DNA of 64,000 nt from Tipula vernalis (lineage: Eukaryota; Arthropoda; Insecta; Diptera; Tipulidae), in NCBI GenBank assembly GCA_958295665.1, contig OY282560.1, positions 27,765,992-27,829,991 on the forward strand, written 5' to 3'. The position numbers and the translations under genes were made by a program. Below, one piece after another: positions 1 through 12,184 of the stretch; position 1 is the first letter of the stretch, and each line of letters opens with the position of its first letter. The notes below the pieces were generated by a model. The model saw only the letters and a list, made by a program, of their open reading frames with translations. It ran no database searches and was not told the origin of the DNA.

Positions 1-600
1 CTATCATAACACTATTGGCTTCGGTTGTCGGCGGTTAAGCCTTTGCTAAGCTAGATTTAGCACAGGCGCATCAGCAATTGTCAGTCGACAAAAAATCATC
101 TTTACTCCAGACAATTGTTACTCACAAAGGTGAGTTTAGAGTTACCCATCTTCAATTTGGTATTTCATCTGCATTTGGGATATTTCAGTCTTCTATCGAA
201 AATCTTCAGAGAAATATTCCAGGAGTGTTACCATACTTCGATGACATTGTGGTTATAGGACATACTGAAATGGAACTTACTGATCATTTTAAGTGAACTT
301 TTTTCGCGTTTTAACAAAACTGGGCTACGTCTACGCCAAGATAAACACAAATTTGGAGTTCCATCAATCGATTTTCTTGGATTTAAAATTGATGCTTTGG
401 GGAACACACATACATCCGATAAAATCCAAGCCATTCAAAATGCACCGCAACCCACCGACAAAAAGCAACCCCAATCATTTTTAGGATTGCTAAATTTTTA
501 TCATTATTTTTTGCCCCAAAAAGCGACAATTGCAGAACCTCTTCATCGTTTATTGGATCAAAAATGGATTTGAACGGAAAATCATAAAAAATCATTCAAC
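1..600 (+). pseudogene. Ty3/Gypsy (mag-like) reverse transcriptase, broken
   Basis: Reverse transcriptase part of a retrotransposon polyprotein, which would copy element RNA into DNA. From about 39 a frame reads FAKLDLAQAHQQL (palm motif with the first catalytic Asp) and continues through LQFGISSAFGIFQ to the YFDDIVV active-site motif near 235-255. After a stop at 295 the thumb/connection continues in other frames: FLGFKIDALG near 375 and FLGLLNFYHYF near 480. The normal family domain is one continuous frame, so at least two frameshifts are present. A stop codon precedes position 39, and the fingers domain is outside or before the window. The spacing of motifs and the LQFG/PYFDD wording fit the mag/K02A2.6-like group; the clade is an inference. 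It is followed in order by RNase H and integrase, so this is one decayed element on the + strand. Confidence 0.85.
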
Positions 601-1092
601 AACCTCAAACAACTATTGTCATCGGATAGAATATTAATTCACTATAATCAAGATTTGCCACTTCCTATTATTTGCGACGCTTTGCCATATGGTCTTGGTG
701 CTTTGTTATATCGTCTAATGGAAGATGGAAGTGAAAAACCTATTTCATTTTATTCAAGAACATTGTCAAAAAGTGAACGGAATTATTCACAAATTGACAG
801 GGAAGCGGTAGCTGTAATTGCTGGGGTAAAAAAATTTCATGAATTTGTCTACGGAAGACATTTCAAAATAACCACCGACCACCGACCGTATTTGGGATTG
901 TCAGAAGAAGAATTTTCCGGATGGCATACAAATATGAGATAATTCATCGCGCTGGAAATAAAATGAGTTATGCAGATTTTTTAAGTCGTATTCCATTGTC
1001 TGACTCATCAACAACGGATATCGATGAAGAAGTTGTTCTGATAGAAAGTTTGGTATGGCCAGTTTTATCAGCTGATGATTTAGCTAACTAAA
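601..1092 (+). pseudogene. Ty3/Gypsy (mag-like) RNase H, broken
   Basis: RNase H domain of the same element, which would remove the RNA strand during reverse transcription. The open frame 616-942 shows IICDALPYGLGALL (first catalytic Asp, usually in CDAS), then PISFYSRTLSKSERNYSQIDREAVAV with the conserved Glu, and FKITTDHRPYLGL with the TDH motif. The frame stops at 940-942. In another frame the end of the domain continues as YEIIHRAGNKMSYADFLSRIPL up to about 1000, where functional copies read ADALSR. The domain is close to full length, but needs one frame change. Confidence 0.85.
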
Positions 1093-1816
1093 ATGACATC
1101 GAATAATCCAGTTTTCGCTAAAGTTTTTAGCTGGGCGTCAAGAGGATGGTCATTTTACGTACGATGTACGGAGATCACCACACTTAAAGGCTGTTTACTT
1201 TGGGGTAATCGAAATTCCACCGGCAGGGCAACAAAAAATCCTTACAGCTTTACACGAAGTTACGTGTTGTGGCCCAATGTGAATCAACTAAAACTCCTTG
1301 GTAAAATAGAATCATTTCGAGTACTCTTCGCGAGACATGAGCTTCCGGATACCATTGTTTCTGACAATGGAACGAGTATTTTGTGAAGATAACCTTATAA
1401 GAAATATCCGCTGTGCACCTTTTCATCCTTCTTCAAATGGACAGGCTGAAAGAATGGTCCAAACTACTAAAAATTATCTGAAAAAACTTCCGGATATCTC
1501 AGACATTAAAATACATCTTGCAAAGGTTTTTGATGAGGCAGCACATTAATCCCTCCTCGTCCACGGGGCGGTCGCCATCTGATTTATTGTATAATAGTCA
1601 AATTAAGACATATTTCGATAAGATTCATCCAAACGAGCTAAAATCAAATCAACCAGGGAATTTTTGGAAAACGACCTACTATGGGCGCATAATTATTCAT
1701 CTGGACCAAAATGGATAAAAGAATTGGCAATAGAATGTATAGGACCTGTTTCGTATAAAGTTCGAATCGAATCGGGTCAAACTATAAAAAGACATGTAGA
1801 TCAATTATGAAGACGT
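1093..1816 (+). pseudogene. Ty3/Gypsy (mag-like) integrase, deleted and frameshifted
   Basis: Remains of the integrase that would insert the DNA copy. The piece at 1093-1280 (NPVFAKVFSWASRGW, then CLLWGNR) matches the linker before the integrase zinc-binding region. Most of the H2C2 zinc domain and the first catalytic Asp are deleted, because the text jumps to RVLFARHELPDTIVSDNGTS near 1320-1380, which holds the second catalytic Asp. NGQAERMVQTTKNYL (about 1436-1480) holds the catalytic Glu. The C-terminal region runs through TGRSPSDLL to IKRHVDQL, ending near 1808. At least three frames are used. The core cannot be catalytic. Confidence 0.83.
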
Positions 1817-2851
1817 TTGGAACATAAATTTGATTGGGATACAAGTATCACAGAAGATATTGAAACTAAAAGTGTTTCATCTTTTTCTTTCGTGAAGAAT
1901 ATTAAAATGTCTGAAGACTCGAACATTCAATTCCCATAGGTCAATTTCCATTTCATTGAAAACATGTGGGAATACTAGAAGCTTATTTATCTATTATCTA
2001 TACGCCAAAAAAAATTTCGCCGTAAATATGGAAATGAAGAATTGGAAATTTTTTGTCGCTTTTCTCGCTTTTGCTATCTCCTATAAATTGTTCTCTATGT
2101 AGGGAGGGCTTATGACAGAATTAAAACCTCCTTTGTAAGCTGAGCGTTACTTTTCTAACTATACGGAGAAAGTGACAGGAGCTAAGTGATCTCAATTCAG
2201 AATTCGTGGCTCTGTATCTCCACTGCAATAGGGTTAAAATTTCCTATAAACTGAGGATTTGATTTATAATTTGGGAGTGAAGCGATTTGCATTCGTCCTC
2301 TTGTTTTTCACTCCTGTAGAGTTCAACATTTCTATAAATTGAAGGTTACTTTTCTAACTACAAACGAATATTGGCAACAAAAACTATTATCTGACGTATC
2401 TTCTTCGGAAAGATGGTTGCTATAAAAAATGATCTGGAAACTGTCAACTTTTTTTTTGTTTAATCACCTGAGTCTATGGCACATCGCATCATATTGAATA
2501 TTTTGGGAATAAGTTTTAAACTAGGGTCGTTTTCTCGCAAGGCCTAGGGTCTTAGCCTCATAATTTATTCTATGGATAGTTCTTAAAATTTTATTTGTAT
2601 TCCTTCGTCGACACCCTGATTAGCTTTAATATGAACAAAGAGTTTTAATATGAACAAAGTTCTCGGAAGTTAGTTCACCGTCGAAAAATGCACTTGTCAT
2701 AGAGGATTTCAAGGGATATGGGTAAACGGCACAGTAAAATATTCTTCCATCAGAACAAGGCGCTGAACGTTAATGTTTTAAATTGGCGAAAAATATCAAA
2801 TTATTTTTGGACAATTTACACAGATATACCTTAGAATTTAAAAGGAGATTA
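1817..2851. other. Non-coding; possible 3' end/LTR of the mag-like element
   Basis: No coding pattern is seen. It follows directly after the pol C-terminus of the mag-like element, so a 3' untranslated region and an LTR beginning near a TGTGGGAA string at about 1964 would be expected here, but the matching 5' LTR lies outside the window and this cannot be tested. A short direct repeat of a TTTTAATATGAACAAAG unit occurs twice near 2620-2660. Confidence 0.3.
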
Positions 2852-3009
2852 AAGGTTAATTCACCAGATTGATCCATTGAGATCGTCAAGAAAATGACAA
2901 CTGGACGGAGTTAAAAACCGAGTCAAAAATATGTTTAACTCGGTTTCTAACTCCGTCAAATTATCATTTTCTTGACGATCTCAATGGACAAATCTGGTGA
3001 ATCAACCTT
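2852..3009. repeat. Long hairpin (72-bp inverted repeat), MITE-like
   Basis: The left arm (2852-2923) and right arm (2938-3009) are reverse complements apart from a few single-base differences, separated by a 14-base loop. The arms begin AAGGTTRATTCACCAGATT and end near CTCGGTTT. No protein is encoded. The size and structure fit a miniature inverted-repeat element or a folded-back remnant. I do not see an obvious target duplication at its ends, so the superfamily is open. Confidence 0.8.
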
Positions 3010-5686
3010 ATGATTAAAACTTTTCAAGGTTTGAAACAACAAAACGAAAACTTGCTTGTAGTTTATTGAAAACTTGAACCCATCTCACATAATATCATGA
3101 AATCTCTAGTAACTCAAAACTATAATGCACTTCAACGCCATACAAATCTCAAATAAGCTTAAAACCCTAAGCCTGTAACAACATGCAACATTGCAACAAT
3201 TAAAATTTGATAAGATCGCGAAACGCAAACGGACTAAAATAATCTCGAATAATCCGTTTAACTTACCTGCATAAAGGGGTATTTGACTATGCTAAGTAAA
3301 TTGCACATAAATCTATCCTCTATTCGGAATTTCACGTAAAATTTGAACAATATAAACGACCCTAGTTGGCCCTAGATTTTTAAGAAATTAAACTATCCGT
3401 CTTAACAAACTGTACCAAATCTATGATTAGGTTCAACAAATAAATGAATTACCTCTCATCCCCGCCCCCCCCCCCCTTACTTCGATCTCCACTATATATT
3501 CAGCCATGAATTTGATTATCAAACCAAACGTAATGTAATCAATATTCTATTATCAATAACAAAAATATTTGGGGACTCGAGTAATAATTTCCTCAACGCT
3601 TAAAAATTAATTTTCTTGTAATAATCGTATTGTGATGTTTGGTTACCCATCTAATGAAAATAATTTCATATTGCGACAAATGTCAACCAATGTTTTTTTT
3701 TTTAAACTAATCATGATATATTACGGTGGTGAATGAGTGAACTGATACGGGACTCCTCCGCAAGTGATCCTCCTCCCCCAAAAATAAGTATGTATTAAGC
3801 AAATCGATGAGTTGCGACGTAGAAGGGAGCAGAATATTTTATCGGTGGGTGATACTCCTGATTTTAATTCACTAAAGTTTGGATTATTTCCAAACTGTGC
3901 TGTGCTTCAGGTAGAGCTGAACTAAGATGTTTGTTTAGTGGCCTTCATTTGATTGATCCGCATTTCGCCAAAAAATGATTTTTCTGGATTTCTGACTTCT
4001 AATTATTGGTTTATTGCGATTGTTTTTACAATTTTATGCTTACACATTTTGTCCTAAACTGGTTTTATTTGTTAACCCTTTCATTAGAGTATTTTTTATT
4101 TATAGCAAAATGTGCCATACTGAATGAAATAAACGATTGCATGAATGTGATTAGGTGAATTTGCGGATTTTAATTCCTTGACTTTCCTTGAATGGCGCAA
4201 GCATACCTGGGGTACCTAATAAATAATTTAAAACGAAGCTTTTGGATAAAGTTAATTAAATTGAGCTATCAGTGATGGTGACTAAATTCTATATTTATAA
4301 TATTTAAAAGCATGAACCCACATATCAAATTTGTGCGTTCTCAAAATTTCTCAATTGGTTTGAACGAAGGAGAAGAAAATTGGCGGTTGTGTCAAGTTCT
4401 ATAAGTAGAACACATTAATTTATGTTTTCATGTTTATGTTTATAATATAAACCAATATAAAAAGCAAAACGATTAATTTACTACGGAATTTTTGGAATAC
4501 GCATTAAGAGGGCTCCATATTATGTATGTACATATATCGGTGACATTTTTACGTTAAGTTCTTATACAATGAATACAATAGGGTACAACACCATATAACA
4601 ACATTAATATTAATCTATCTACATTCTACGTATACGTGTACTATAAAACACCGAGCGATAAACATTATTTATGGCAATTCTAATTTTAACCTTTTCGTGG
4701 TATATCTGAATACGGGAGGAATATTTTTTTTGCTGCTACTTTATAGTTTATGATGTGATTTTATCTATTTAATACGACGCACTATATTTATTCAAACGAC
4801 AATATAGTTGATCGATTTCGATAAGGGTATGAATAATTCTATTTTACTTTTGTTGGTAAATAATATTCATGGATAAAATTTGGCCTAGTTTTAATTGATA
4901 CTATTATAGTTTTTCAAAAATCAATAGCGTTTTTGTCTTGTATCTAACTTTAAAGGAATAGATTAGATATTATTTAGAACGTGCTTCGAACGAAATCGGC
5001 TAACCGATAGTGCGAGTTTATATTATGCAGTAAATTTCGTTTAGTAACCATTTCATTCGCGAAAGCAAATTATTGATGTTTTGTTGCCTTCATTTCAAAA
5101 TCACTACAATTTAATTTAATAGTAAGGTAGTAAAATTTTAGGGGGGGCCCAAAAAACCACTTACATGAAATGAATAAAAATAAATCACAATTTTGTAATA
5201 TCTGACGGAAATTGCCGACTGTCTCAACAAAATCTAGTTTTTTGTATATGTCACAGAAAAGCCGGTCCCCCTAAAGGAAACACCTTAATTGTTCCATACC
5301 TTAGGCACGTGATATTTATGTTTGTTCCTCTATAAATTCACGAATATAATTAACTAGTGAAATATCACAACAAGAAATTCATTTCTATTGATTTAACATT
5401 TTTCACTACTATAGCAACAAAAATTATTTTGAACTGAAATGGGCTTTCAATCCTAGGGCAAGGTTTCAGCCGGAATGATTAAAATCGGTAATGATACTGG
5501 AACGAAAAATAGAAAAGGAGAATGGCTAACCAGTTTTGGATTAGATACAGGTTACAATACTTACCCTTAATATGAAACTGAAGGAAGTATCTTAGATACT
5601 CCTTGACAATGTCATTGCTAAACATGAATGTAAAATATAAATAGCTGAACCCTCACGAGGTGTGGATCTAGGGTCCATATGTTTGG
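3010..5686. other. AT-rich DNA without recognisable genes
   Basis: I see no coding pattern, element motif or RNA gene here. Small features only: a 12-base C run at about 3465-3476, and several A/T homopolymers. Confidence 0.6.
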
Positions 5687-6033
5687 TCCATATTCCAGAA
5701 CTTCATCCAAAAATCATTTTACAATCCCATTTCCAACGCACATATCAAATTTCATCATAATCGGTTATACATATGCAAGTTCCATTATACTATTCCATAT
5801 TCCAGAACTTCAGCTAAAATTCATTCTAGAATTCAATTTCCAATGTTCAAGCCGAATTTCATCATAATTGATTAAAAAAATAGGCAAGTTCCATAGAATG
5901 AAAGTGTAGAAGCCCATTTTCAATGCATATGTCAAATTTCACCATAATCGGTTGAGAAATAGGCAAGTTCTATCATACTTGACCATATTCCAAAATTTCA
6001 TCCAAAACTCATTTTAGAATCCCATTTCCATTT
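5687..6033. repeat. Short tandem array, unit about 105 bp, about 3.5 diverged copies
   Basis: The phrases TCCATATTCCAGAACTTCA, CAATTTCC/CCCATTTCC, AAATTTCATCATAATCGGTT and GCAAGTTCCAT recur in the same order starting near 5688, 5795, about 5905 (partial) and 5980 (partial). The copies differ by many substitutions, so the array is old. It abuts the dispersed repeat at 6034-6434 and may be part of the same larger repeat. Confidence 0.7.
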
Positions 6034-6434
6034 TATAGATTGCTCAACTGCTCACTAAACACTAGTCGAACACCATCTCAACCCCAATTCAACCGCAAAC
6101 GGCCCCCAACACAACCCTCAACCCAACCGCAAACCCTCTTTCAACTCAATCCTCAAACCAGCATATATAAAAAATTGGTAAATATTTCTATAACCAGGTA
6201 TTTTAGGTCAATTTGTATGGCAGGTACCCGACCCTCTTGACACACAAATTCCAAAAGCTTTTCAAATCTCGGCCTTGACTATAGGAACAAACAAACAGAC
6301 GGACGGAAATTTTTTTTTTTGCTTTTTTTTTGACTCAGGGACTTTTAAAATGTCGAGAAAAGTGGTTTTGGACCAACCAAATTTTTGATCATTTTTGACA
6401 GGATTTCAATACTTTGGTCCTTTTAGACCAAAGT
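6034..6434 (-). repeat. Dispersed repeat, copy A (minus orientation)
   Basis: The reverse complement shares an ordered series of motifs with 11,590-11,960: a block around GTCCCTGAGTCA followed by GTCCGTCTG, then CCAATTTTTTAT followed by a GCTGG-TTGAG block. Related GACAGACGG-type sequence is also visible near 18,300. No reading frame is shared. At its right end is a perfect 9-bp-arm palindrome (6411-6419 with 6426-6434, ACTTTGGTC/GACCAAAGT). The family is not recognised by name. Confidence 0.55.
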
Positions 6435-8494
6435 AATTCAGTAATTAACGCAATCCACGATTTCTAATTGGGAACATGGTGTACAAGATATAGCTGACAG
6501 CCCGTTCAGAGCAACCAAATTTAAAACAAAAACAACTGGAATTTGTTGCAGAAGCTTAACGCAGTCTAGGTGGAACATTTTGAAAATAAGAAATTGCATT
6601 TTTAATACTTCTAGCAAGTCAGCCATATTAGTTTAATGTTGAAGCTGTTCCTTTGGTTAATGACAATACTTACTTAATACAAATATTTTAATTGTTTCCT
6701 TTTTGAGAAATGTCATTCAACCTAACCTAAAAGTACACTAAAATTTGATTTACCATCATAAAATAATGATAGCAAGTTTTTGTGTTATTTTGACTGTGAA
6801 TGTGAAAACTCGCATTCAGCTAGCAAAGTTGCTACGATCTAGGATGTAGAAAATGTAACTTTTTTTAACTTAACTAATCACCTTGAAACTGTATTTTTTG
6901 TTGTAAAATCATGATTTTTTTTGGGGACAAACTACTTAACTCTACAAACCATTGGAACGGACCTGGTTAAGCGAGATACAAAAAAGGACGTATGTATGTG
7001 TTAAAATAAAATGTCAAAGCAGCTGTAAACTGAGCACAAGACGCAATGTAAATACTAACTATAAATTCTAAATGTTGTAAACATTTTTTCCAATGTCAAA
7101 GGCCTAGAAAGAAGGCTTAATTTACAATAATCGTTAAAACAGCATTTTGGTTCTGTTCAATTCAAATCTTTTGGGCCGAAACCATTGAAGTTTGAATGCT
7201 TAAGTACTACATTGTTTAGCCAAATCAAAATATCAAATTTTATTTATAGCGCAATATTTGTAAAGAAATTTAGAAGTATTCCAATATTTATGTACTCGTA
7301 TATACAGAAAAATCTACCTGCTAGATGAAAATTGTATTTTAATCGAAGTAAATAAAAATCAAATAAATTGTTATTTATTGCATTTATATTATAATCATAA
7401 TAAATTATTTTTATTGATTATATTTTGGCGAAACGATTGCACGAAGCCAATCCAAAAAAAAATGTAAGTATGTATGTGCGAATGGCTGGGAGCTAGGTAT
7501 TTTAGGATTATTATCGCTGATTCAACAAGCCTTAATGTTTAAGCTTACTACCGATGAAAATTGTAAAAAAGGGATGAATTTTATATGTCTTTTTACTATG
7601 TACGAGTATAGAGATTGTAAAATTCTTTTGTGTGTACTTATTTTTATCAATACGTATTCCATTTTGTATAGAACAAAAAAAAAATGTATGTACTAGGAAT
7701 GGCTTACGGCACAAAAAAAAAATGTAAAATATTTTAGCATGTTTTCGCAATTCTTTTTCATTTTTTTTCTTCTAATTTTTAAACGGCTTATTGAAAGAAA
7801 AATAATACAAAAAAAAAAACAGCAACAACAACAAAATTGGTTACATGACATATTTTTGAAAAATTAAGACCATACTATACTATGGCATTTTGTTTTGTTT
7901 GAGATTAAGAATTTCCTTCTTTGTGTAAACTGTGTATTGTATGTACAAAGACGTAATTAACAATTTGGTTTAGTTGGCATTTAATTAAAAATGTTGGAAT
8001 ATTTTTAATCTTTATGTGGTACTTCCTTTAGGTATGGTGATCGTATATAATCATATCTGAACCCTTCAAACTTCAAAGCGTGTCTTTAACTTTACAAAAT
8101 ATACTTCAATCAACATTTTTGGCATAATGACGTATTTAATTCAAATATGTAATAAAATGACCTAAAAAGCATTTGCTTGTAACAAGAGGTTAGATTTTAA
8201 TTTAATTTTCCCCTCCCCAACCTAACCTTTCGCTACAAAAAATATATTTTTAATGTTTTTCCTTTAATGTATCCTTTTTTAACAATTCTTTTGTTAAGTG
8301 CCCTTTCTGCAACAACAAAAAAAAAGAAATTCGGATACGAATATTTTGTTTCGATGTTATCATTTCAATATAAATAGACGTTTTTGCGATGTATCGATTG
8401 TAAAATCTAGTTCCACTATTAAAAAAATTCGGGGTATAGGCTGTGTCGTCTACAGGGCCGGGTAGGTTTTTTGCGTGATATCGTTTATAAGATG
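6435..8494. other. AT-rich DNA without recognisable genes
   Basis: Long A/T homopolymers, an AAC microsatellite near 7810-7835, and ATGTATGT runs. Open frames in this stretch are short, of biased composition and do not resemble known proteins. I see nothing functional. Confidence 0.6.
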
Positions 8495-11073
8495 TTGAAA
8501 TTAATTATTTTAATTTAAAATAAATTATCCGCCATATTTTCTTTAATCACAACTTGATAATAAAATTGTTCCGATCAGATGACGCATTTTCTCGTTAAAG
8601 TGCTGTCAAGCATTGTAAATCGCAATTTTGTGGTTTGTAATTTTAATTAAAATTTATGTGGAAATTAATTATTTTAATTTACAAATAAGTTATTTGCCAC
8701 AGTTTCTTTAAATTAGCATTAGAATTGCTCGGATCAGAAGAGGCGTTCTCGCGCTACAGTGCTCTCAAGCATTTTGTAAATTTTAATTTTAATTAAAATT
8801 TATGTGGAAATTAATTATTTTAATTTACTAATAAATTATCTGCCACGGTTTGTTTAAATAAGTGCTCTCAAGCATTGTAAATCGCTATTTTGTTGATTTT
8901 AATTTTAATTAAAATTTATGTGAAAATTTATTATTTTAATTAACAAATAAATTATCTGCCACAGTTTCTTTAAATTAGCATTAGAATTGCTCTGATCATA
9001 AGAGGCGTTCTCTCGCTACAGTGCTCTCAAGAATTGTAAATCGCTATTTTGTTGATTTTAATTTTAATTAAAATTTATGTGAAAATTAATTATTTTAATT
9101 AACAAATAAATTATCTGCCACAGTTTCTTTAAATTAGAATTAGAATTGCTCTGATCATAAGAGGCGTTCTCGCGCTACAGTGCTCTCAAGCATTGTAAAT
9201 CGCTATTTTGTAGATTTTAATTTTAATTAAAATTTAGGTCGAAATTAATTATTTTAATTTACAAATAAATTATCTGCCACGGTTTCTTTAAATTAGCATT
9301 AGAATTGCTCGGATCAGAAGAGGCATTCACGCGCTACAGTGCTCTCAAGCATTTTATAGATTTTAATTTTAATTAAAATTTATGTGGAAATTAATTATTT
9401 TAATTAACAAATAAATTATCTACCACAGTTTCTTTAAATTAGCATTACAATTGATCTGATCAGAAGAGGCGTTCTCGCGCTACAGTGCTCTCAAGCCTTG
9501 TAAATCGCTATTTTGTTGATTTTAATTTTAATTAAAATTTAGGTCGAAATTAAATATTTTAATATACTAATTAATTATCTGCCATGGTTTCTTTAAATTA
9601 GCATTAGAATTGCTCTGATCAGAAGAGGCTTTCTCTCGCTACAGTGCTCTCAAGCATTTTGTAGATTTTAATTTTAATTAAAATTTAGGTAGAAATTAAT
9701 TATTTTAATATACATACTAATAAATTATCTGCCATGGTTTCTTTAAAGTAGCATTAGAATTGCTAGGATCAGAAGAGGCGTTCTCGCGCTACAGTGCTCT
9801 CAAGCATTGTAAATCGCTATTTTGTAGATTTTAATTTTAATTAAAATTTATGTCGAAATTAATTATTTTAATTTACAAATAAATTATCTGCCACGGTTTC
9901 TTTAAATTAGCATTAGAATTGCTCGGATCAGAAGAGGCGTTCTCGCGCTACAGTGCACTCAAGCATTTTGTAGATTTTAATTTTAATTAAAATTTATGTG
10001 GAAATTAATTATTTTAATTTACTAATAAATTATCTGCCACGGTTTCTTTAAATTAGCATTAGAATTGCTCTGATCAGAAGAGGCTTACTCTCGCTACAGT
10101 GCTCTCAAGCATTTTGTAGATTTTAATTTTAATTAAAATTTAGGTCGAAATTAATTATTTTAATATACTAATAAATTATCTGCCATGGTTTCTTTAAATT
10201 AGCATTAGAATTGCTCTGATCAGAAGAGGCTTTCTCTCGCTACAGTGCTCTCAAGCATTTTGTAGATTTTAATTTTAATTAAAATTTAGGTCGAAATTAA
10301 TTATGTTAATATACTAATAAATTATCTGCCATGGTTTCTTTAAATTAGCATTAGAATTGCTAGGATCAGAAGAGGCGTTCTCGCGCTACAGTGCTCTCAA
10401 GCATTGTAAATCGCACTATTTCGTTGATTTTAATTTTAATTAAAATTTATGTGGAAATTAATTATTTTAATTTACAAATAAATTATCTGTCACAGTTTCT
10501 TTAAATTAGCATTAGAATTGCTCGGATCAGAAGAGGCGTTCTCGCGCTACAGTGCTCTCAAGCATTTTGTAAATTTTAATTTTAATTAAAATTTATGTGG
10601 AAATTAATTATTTTAATTTACTAATAAATTATCTGCGCCGGTTTATTTAAATTAGTGCTCTCAAGCATTGTAAATCGCAATTTTGTTGATTTTAATTTTA
10701 ATTAAAATTTATGTGGAAATTAATTATTTTAATTTACTAATAAATTATCTGCGCCGGTTTATTTAAATTAGTGCTCTCAAGCATTGTAAATCGCAATTTT
10801 GTTGATTTTAATTTTAATTAAAATTTATGTGGAAATTAATTATTTTAATTTACAAATAAATTATTTGCCACGGTTTCTTTAAAGTAGCATTAGAATTGCT
10901 CAGATCAGAAGAGGCGTTCTCTCGCTACAGTGCTCACAAGCGTTTTGTAGATTTTAATTTTAATTAAAATTTATGTGGAAATTAATTATTTTAATTTACA
11001 AATAAATTGTCTGCCACGGTTTCTTTAAATTAGTATTACAATTGCTCGAATCAGAAGAGGCATTCTCTCGCTA
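8495..11073. repeat. Tandem array of 146/159-bp units (about 17 copies)
   Basis: The phrase TGCTCTCAAGCATT (with variants) recurs at 8601, 8760, 8863, 9022, 9181, 9340, 9486, 9645, 9795, 9954, 10100, 10246, 10392, 10553, 10656, 10772 and 10931. Spacings fall into two classes, 146-150 and 159-161 bp, plus three short units of 103-116 bp that lack the block from GCATTAGAATTGCTC to CGCTACA. The length classes follow two alternative joins after CAAGCAT: TGTAAATCGCTATTTTG or the shorter TTTGTAGA. Every unit holds the near-palindrome TTTTAATTTTAATTAAAA. It is not coding. The array begins and ends within partial units. Confidence 0.95.
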
Positions 11074-11589
11074 GCATGTAGCGTTGTAGTGTTTGGTGTG
11101 GAAAACAAGACGTTGTCACGTCAAAAGCAGTAATACAATTCATGCTAGAATTTGTGTTTTACAAGCTTTTATTTAATTTGCCTTGCTTTGTGATCTATGT
11201 TTGATTCACTTCCCCAGAACTTCACAGATTTGTAATTTGGCACACATAGTTACATTACATTAATGATGTACAACTGCTATTGATCCAGGAATGCGTTGTA
11301 CTTCAATACTAAAATAATGGACATAAGATGCTGAGGAAATAAGAAATTAATTTGCGTTGATAGTGTACTTATTAAAATGTAGGTGTCAAGTTTACGACAA
11401 TGCTGCAAATTTTGTATTTCAAGAAGCTTAGAAGTTTAGTGATGTTGCTTTAATGTGTCCTAAATTTTCATATTGCTTCATAAAATCTTTGGACATTGAT
11501 TTAAAGATTACTTGAGGGATAAATGGGTGCTCCATTAACGATAGTTTACAGCGTATAATTGATTGTTGTTCTAACTACCTCTTCCAAAA
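11074..11589. other. Unassigned non-coding spacer
   Basis: This is the sequence flanking the tandem array. No gene, element motif or RNA structure is recognised. Confidence 0.5.
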
Positions 11590-11960
11590 TGTATGTTATA
11601 ACTTCGATCAGCAGGGACCAAAATTATCGAACCCTGCTAGAAATGGATAAAACCTTATTTTATCTAAAACCACTTTTCCTGAAGTTACGAAGGTCCCTGA
11701 GTCAGAAAAAAGTGGAAAAATGTCCGTCTGTCCCTAGCAACGGTATTTCGAGAACGATTTGTCCAATTTGGATTACTAAAACATATTTTCCCACCGACGT
11801 TGACCAATTTTTTATTTGCTTTGCTGGCTTGAGTTGGAGTTTAGTTTGTGTTAGGTTAGGATTGAGTGAACCATTCAGTTGGAAGTTTATTTGGTGGTTA
11901 AGTTAGAATTAACTTGAGTTGATTTGAGTGAAGTTCACGTACGCATATAGTGTTTCAGAC
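11590..11960 (+). repeat. Dispersed repeat, copy B (plus orientation)
   Basis: This is the inverted partner of the repeat at 6034-6434. It carries AAACCACTTTTCCTGAAG, GTCCCTGAGTCAG and GTCCGTCTGTCCC in the same relative order as the reverse complement of copy A. The open frame 11,559-11,906 crosses it but has no counterpart in copy A, so it is not considered a gene. Confidence 0.5.
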
Positions 11961-12184
11961 TATGTTGATTTAGGAGTTGGGTTAAGCGTTGAGTAGGTTG
12001 TCGAGTTTAGACAAAGGCTTCTACAATATAGAGCCATAATTATACGTCATAATCGCCATAGAAATCCACAGTATAAATGTAGTTTTTTAGCTTCAAATTT
12101 TTCAATGAAAAAACCAAAAATATTATAAAACATTATATAAAAGTTTTTTACATATCTTTAATAACAATATACAAGAAAGCCGCG

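Noticed and set aside
3465..3476. C homopolymer as a functional site
   Set aside because: A single 12-base run with no context; may also be a sequencing-sensitive spot.
7532..7750. 72-codon minus-strand frame
   Set aside because: Phe/Lys-rich translation of AT-rich low-complexity DNA; no support.
11559..11906. 115-codon plus-strand frame
   Set aside because: Lies on the dispersed repeat whose inverted copy at 6.0-6.4 kb has no corresponding frame.
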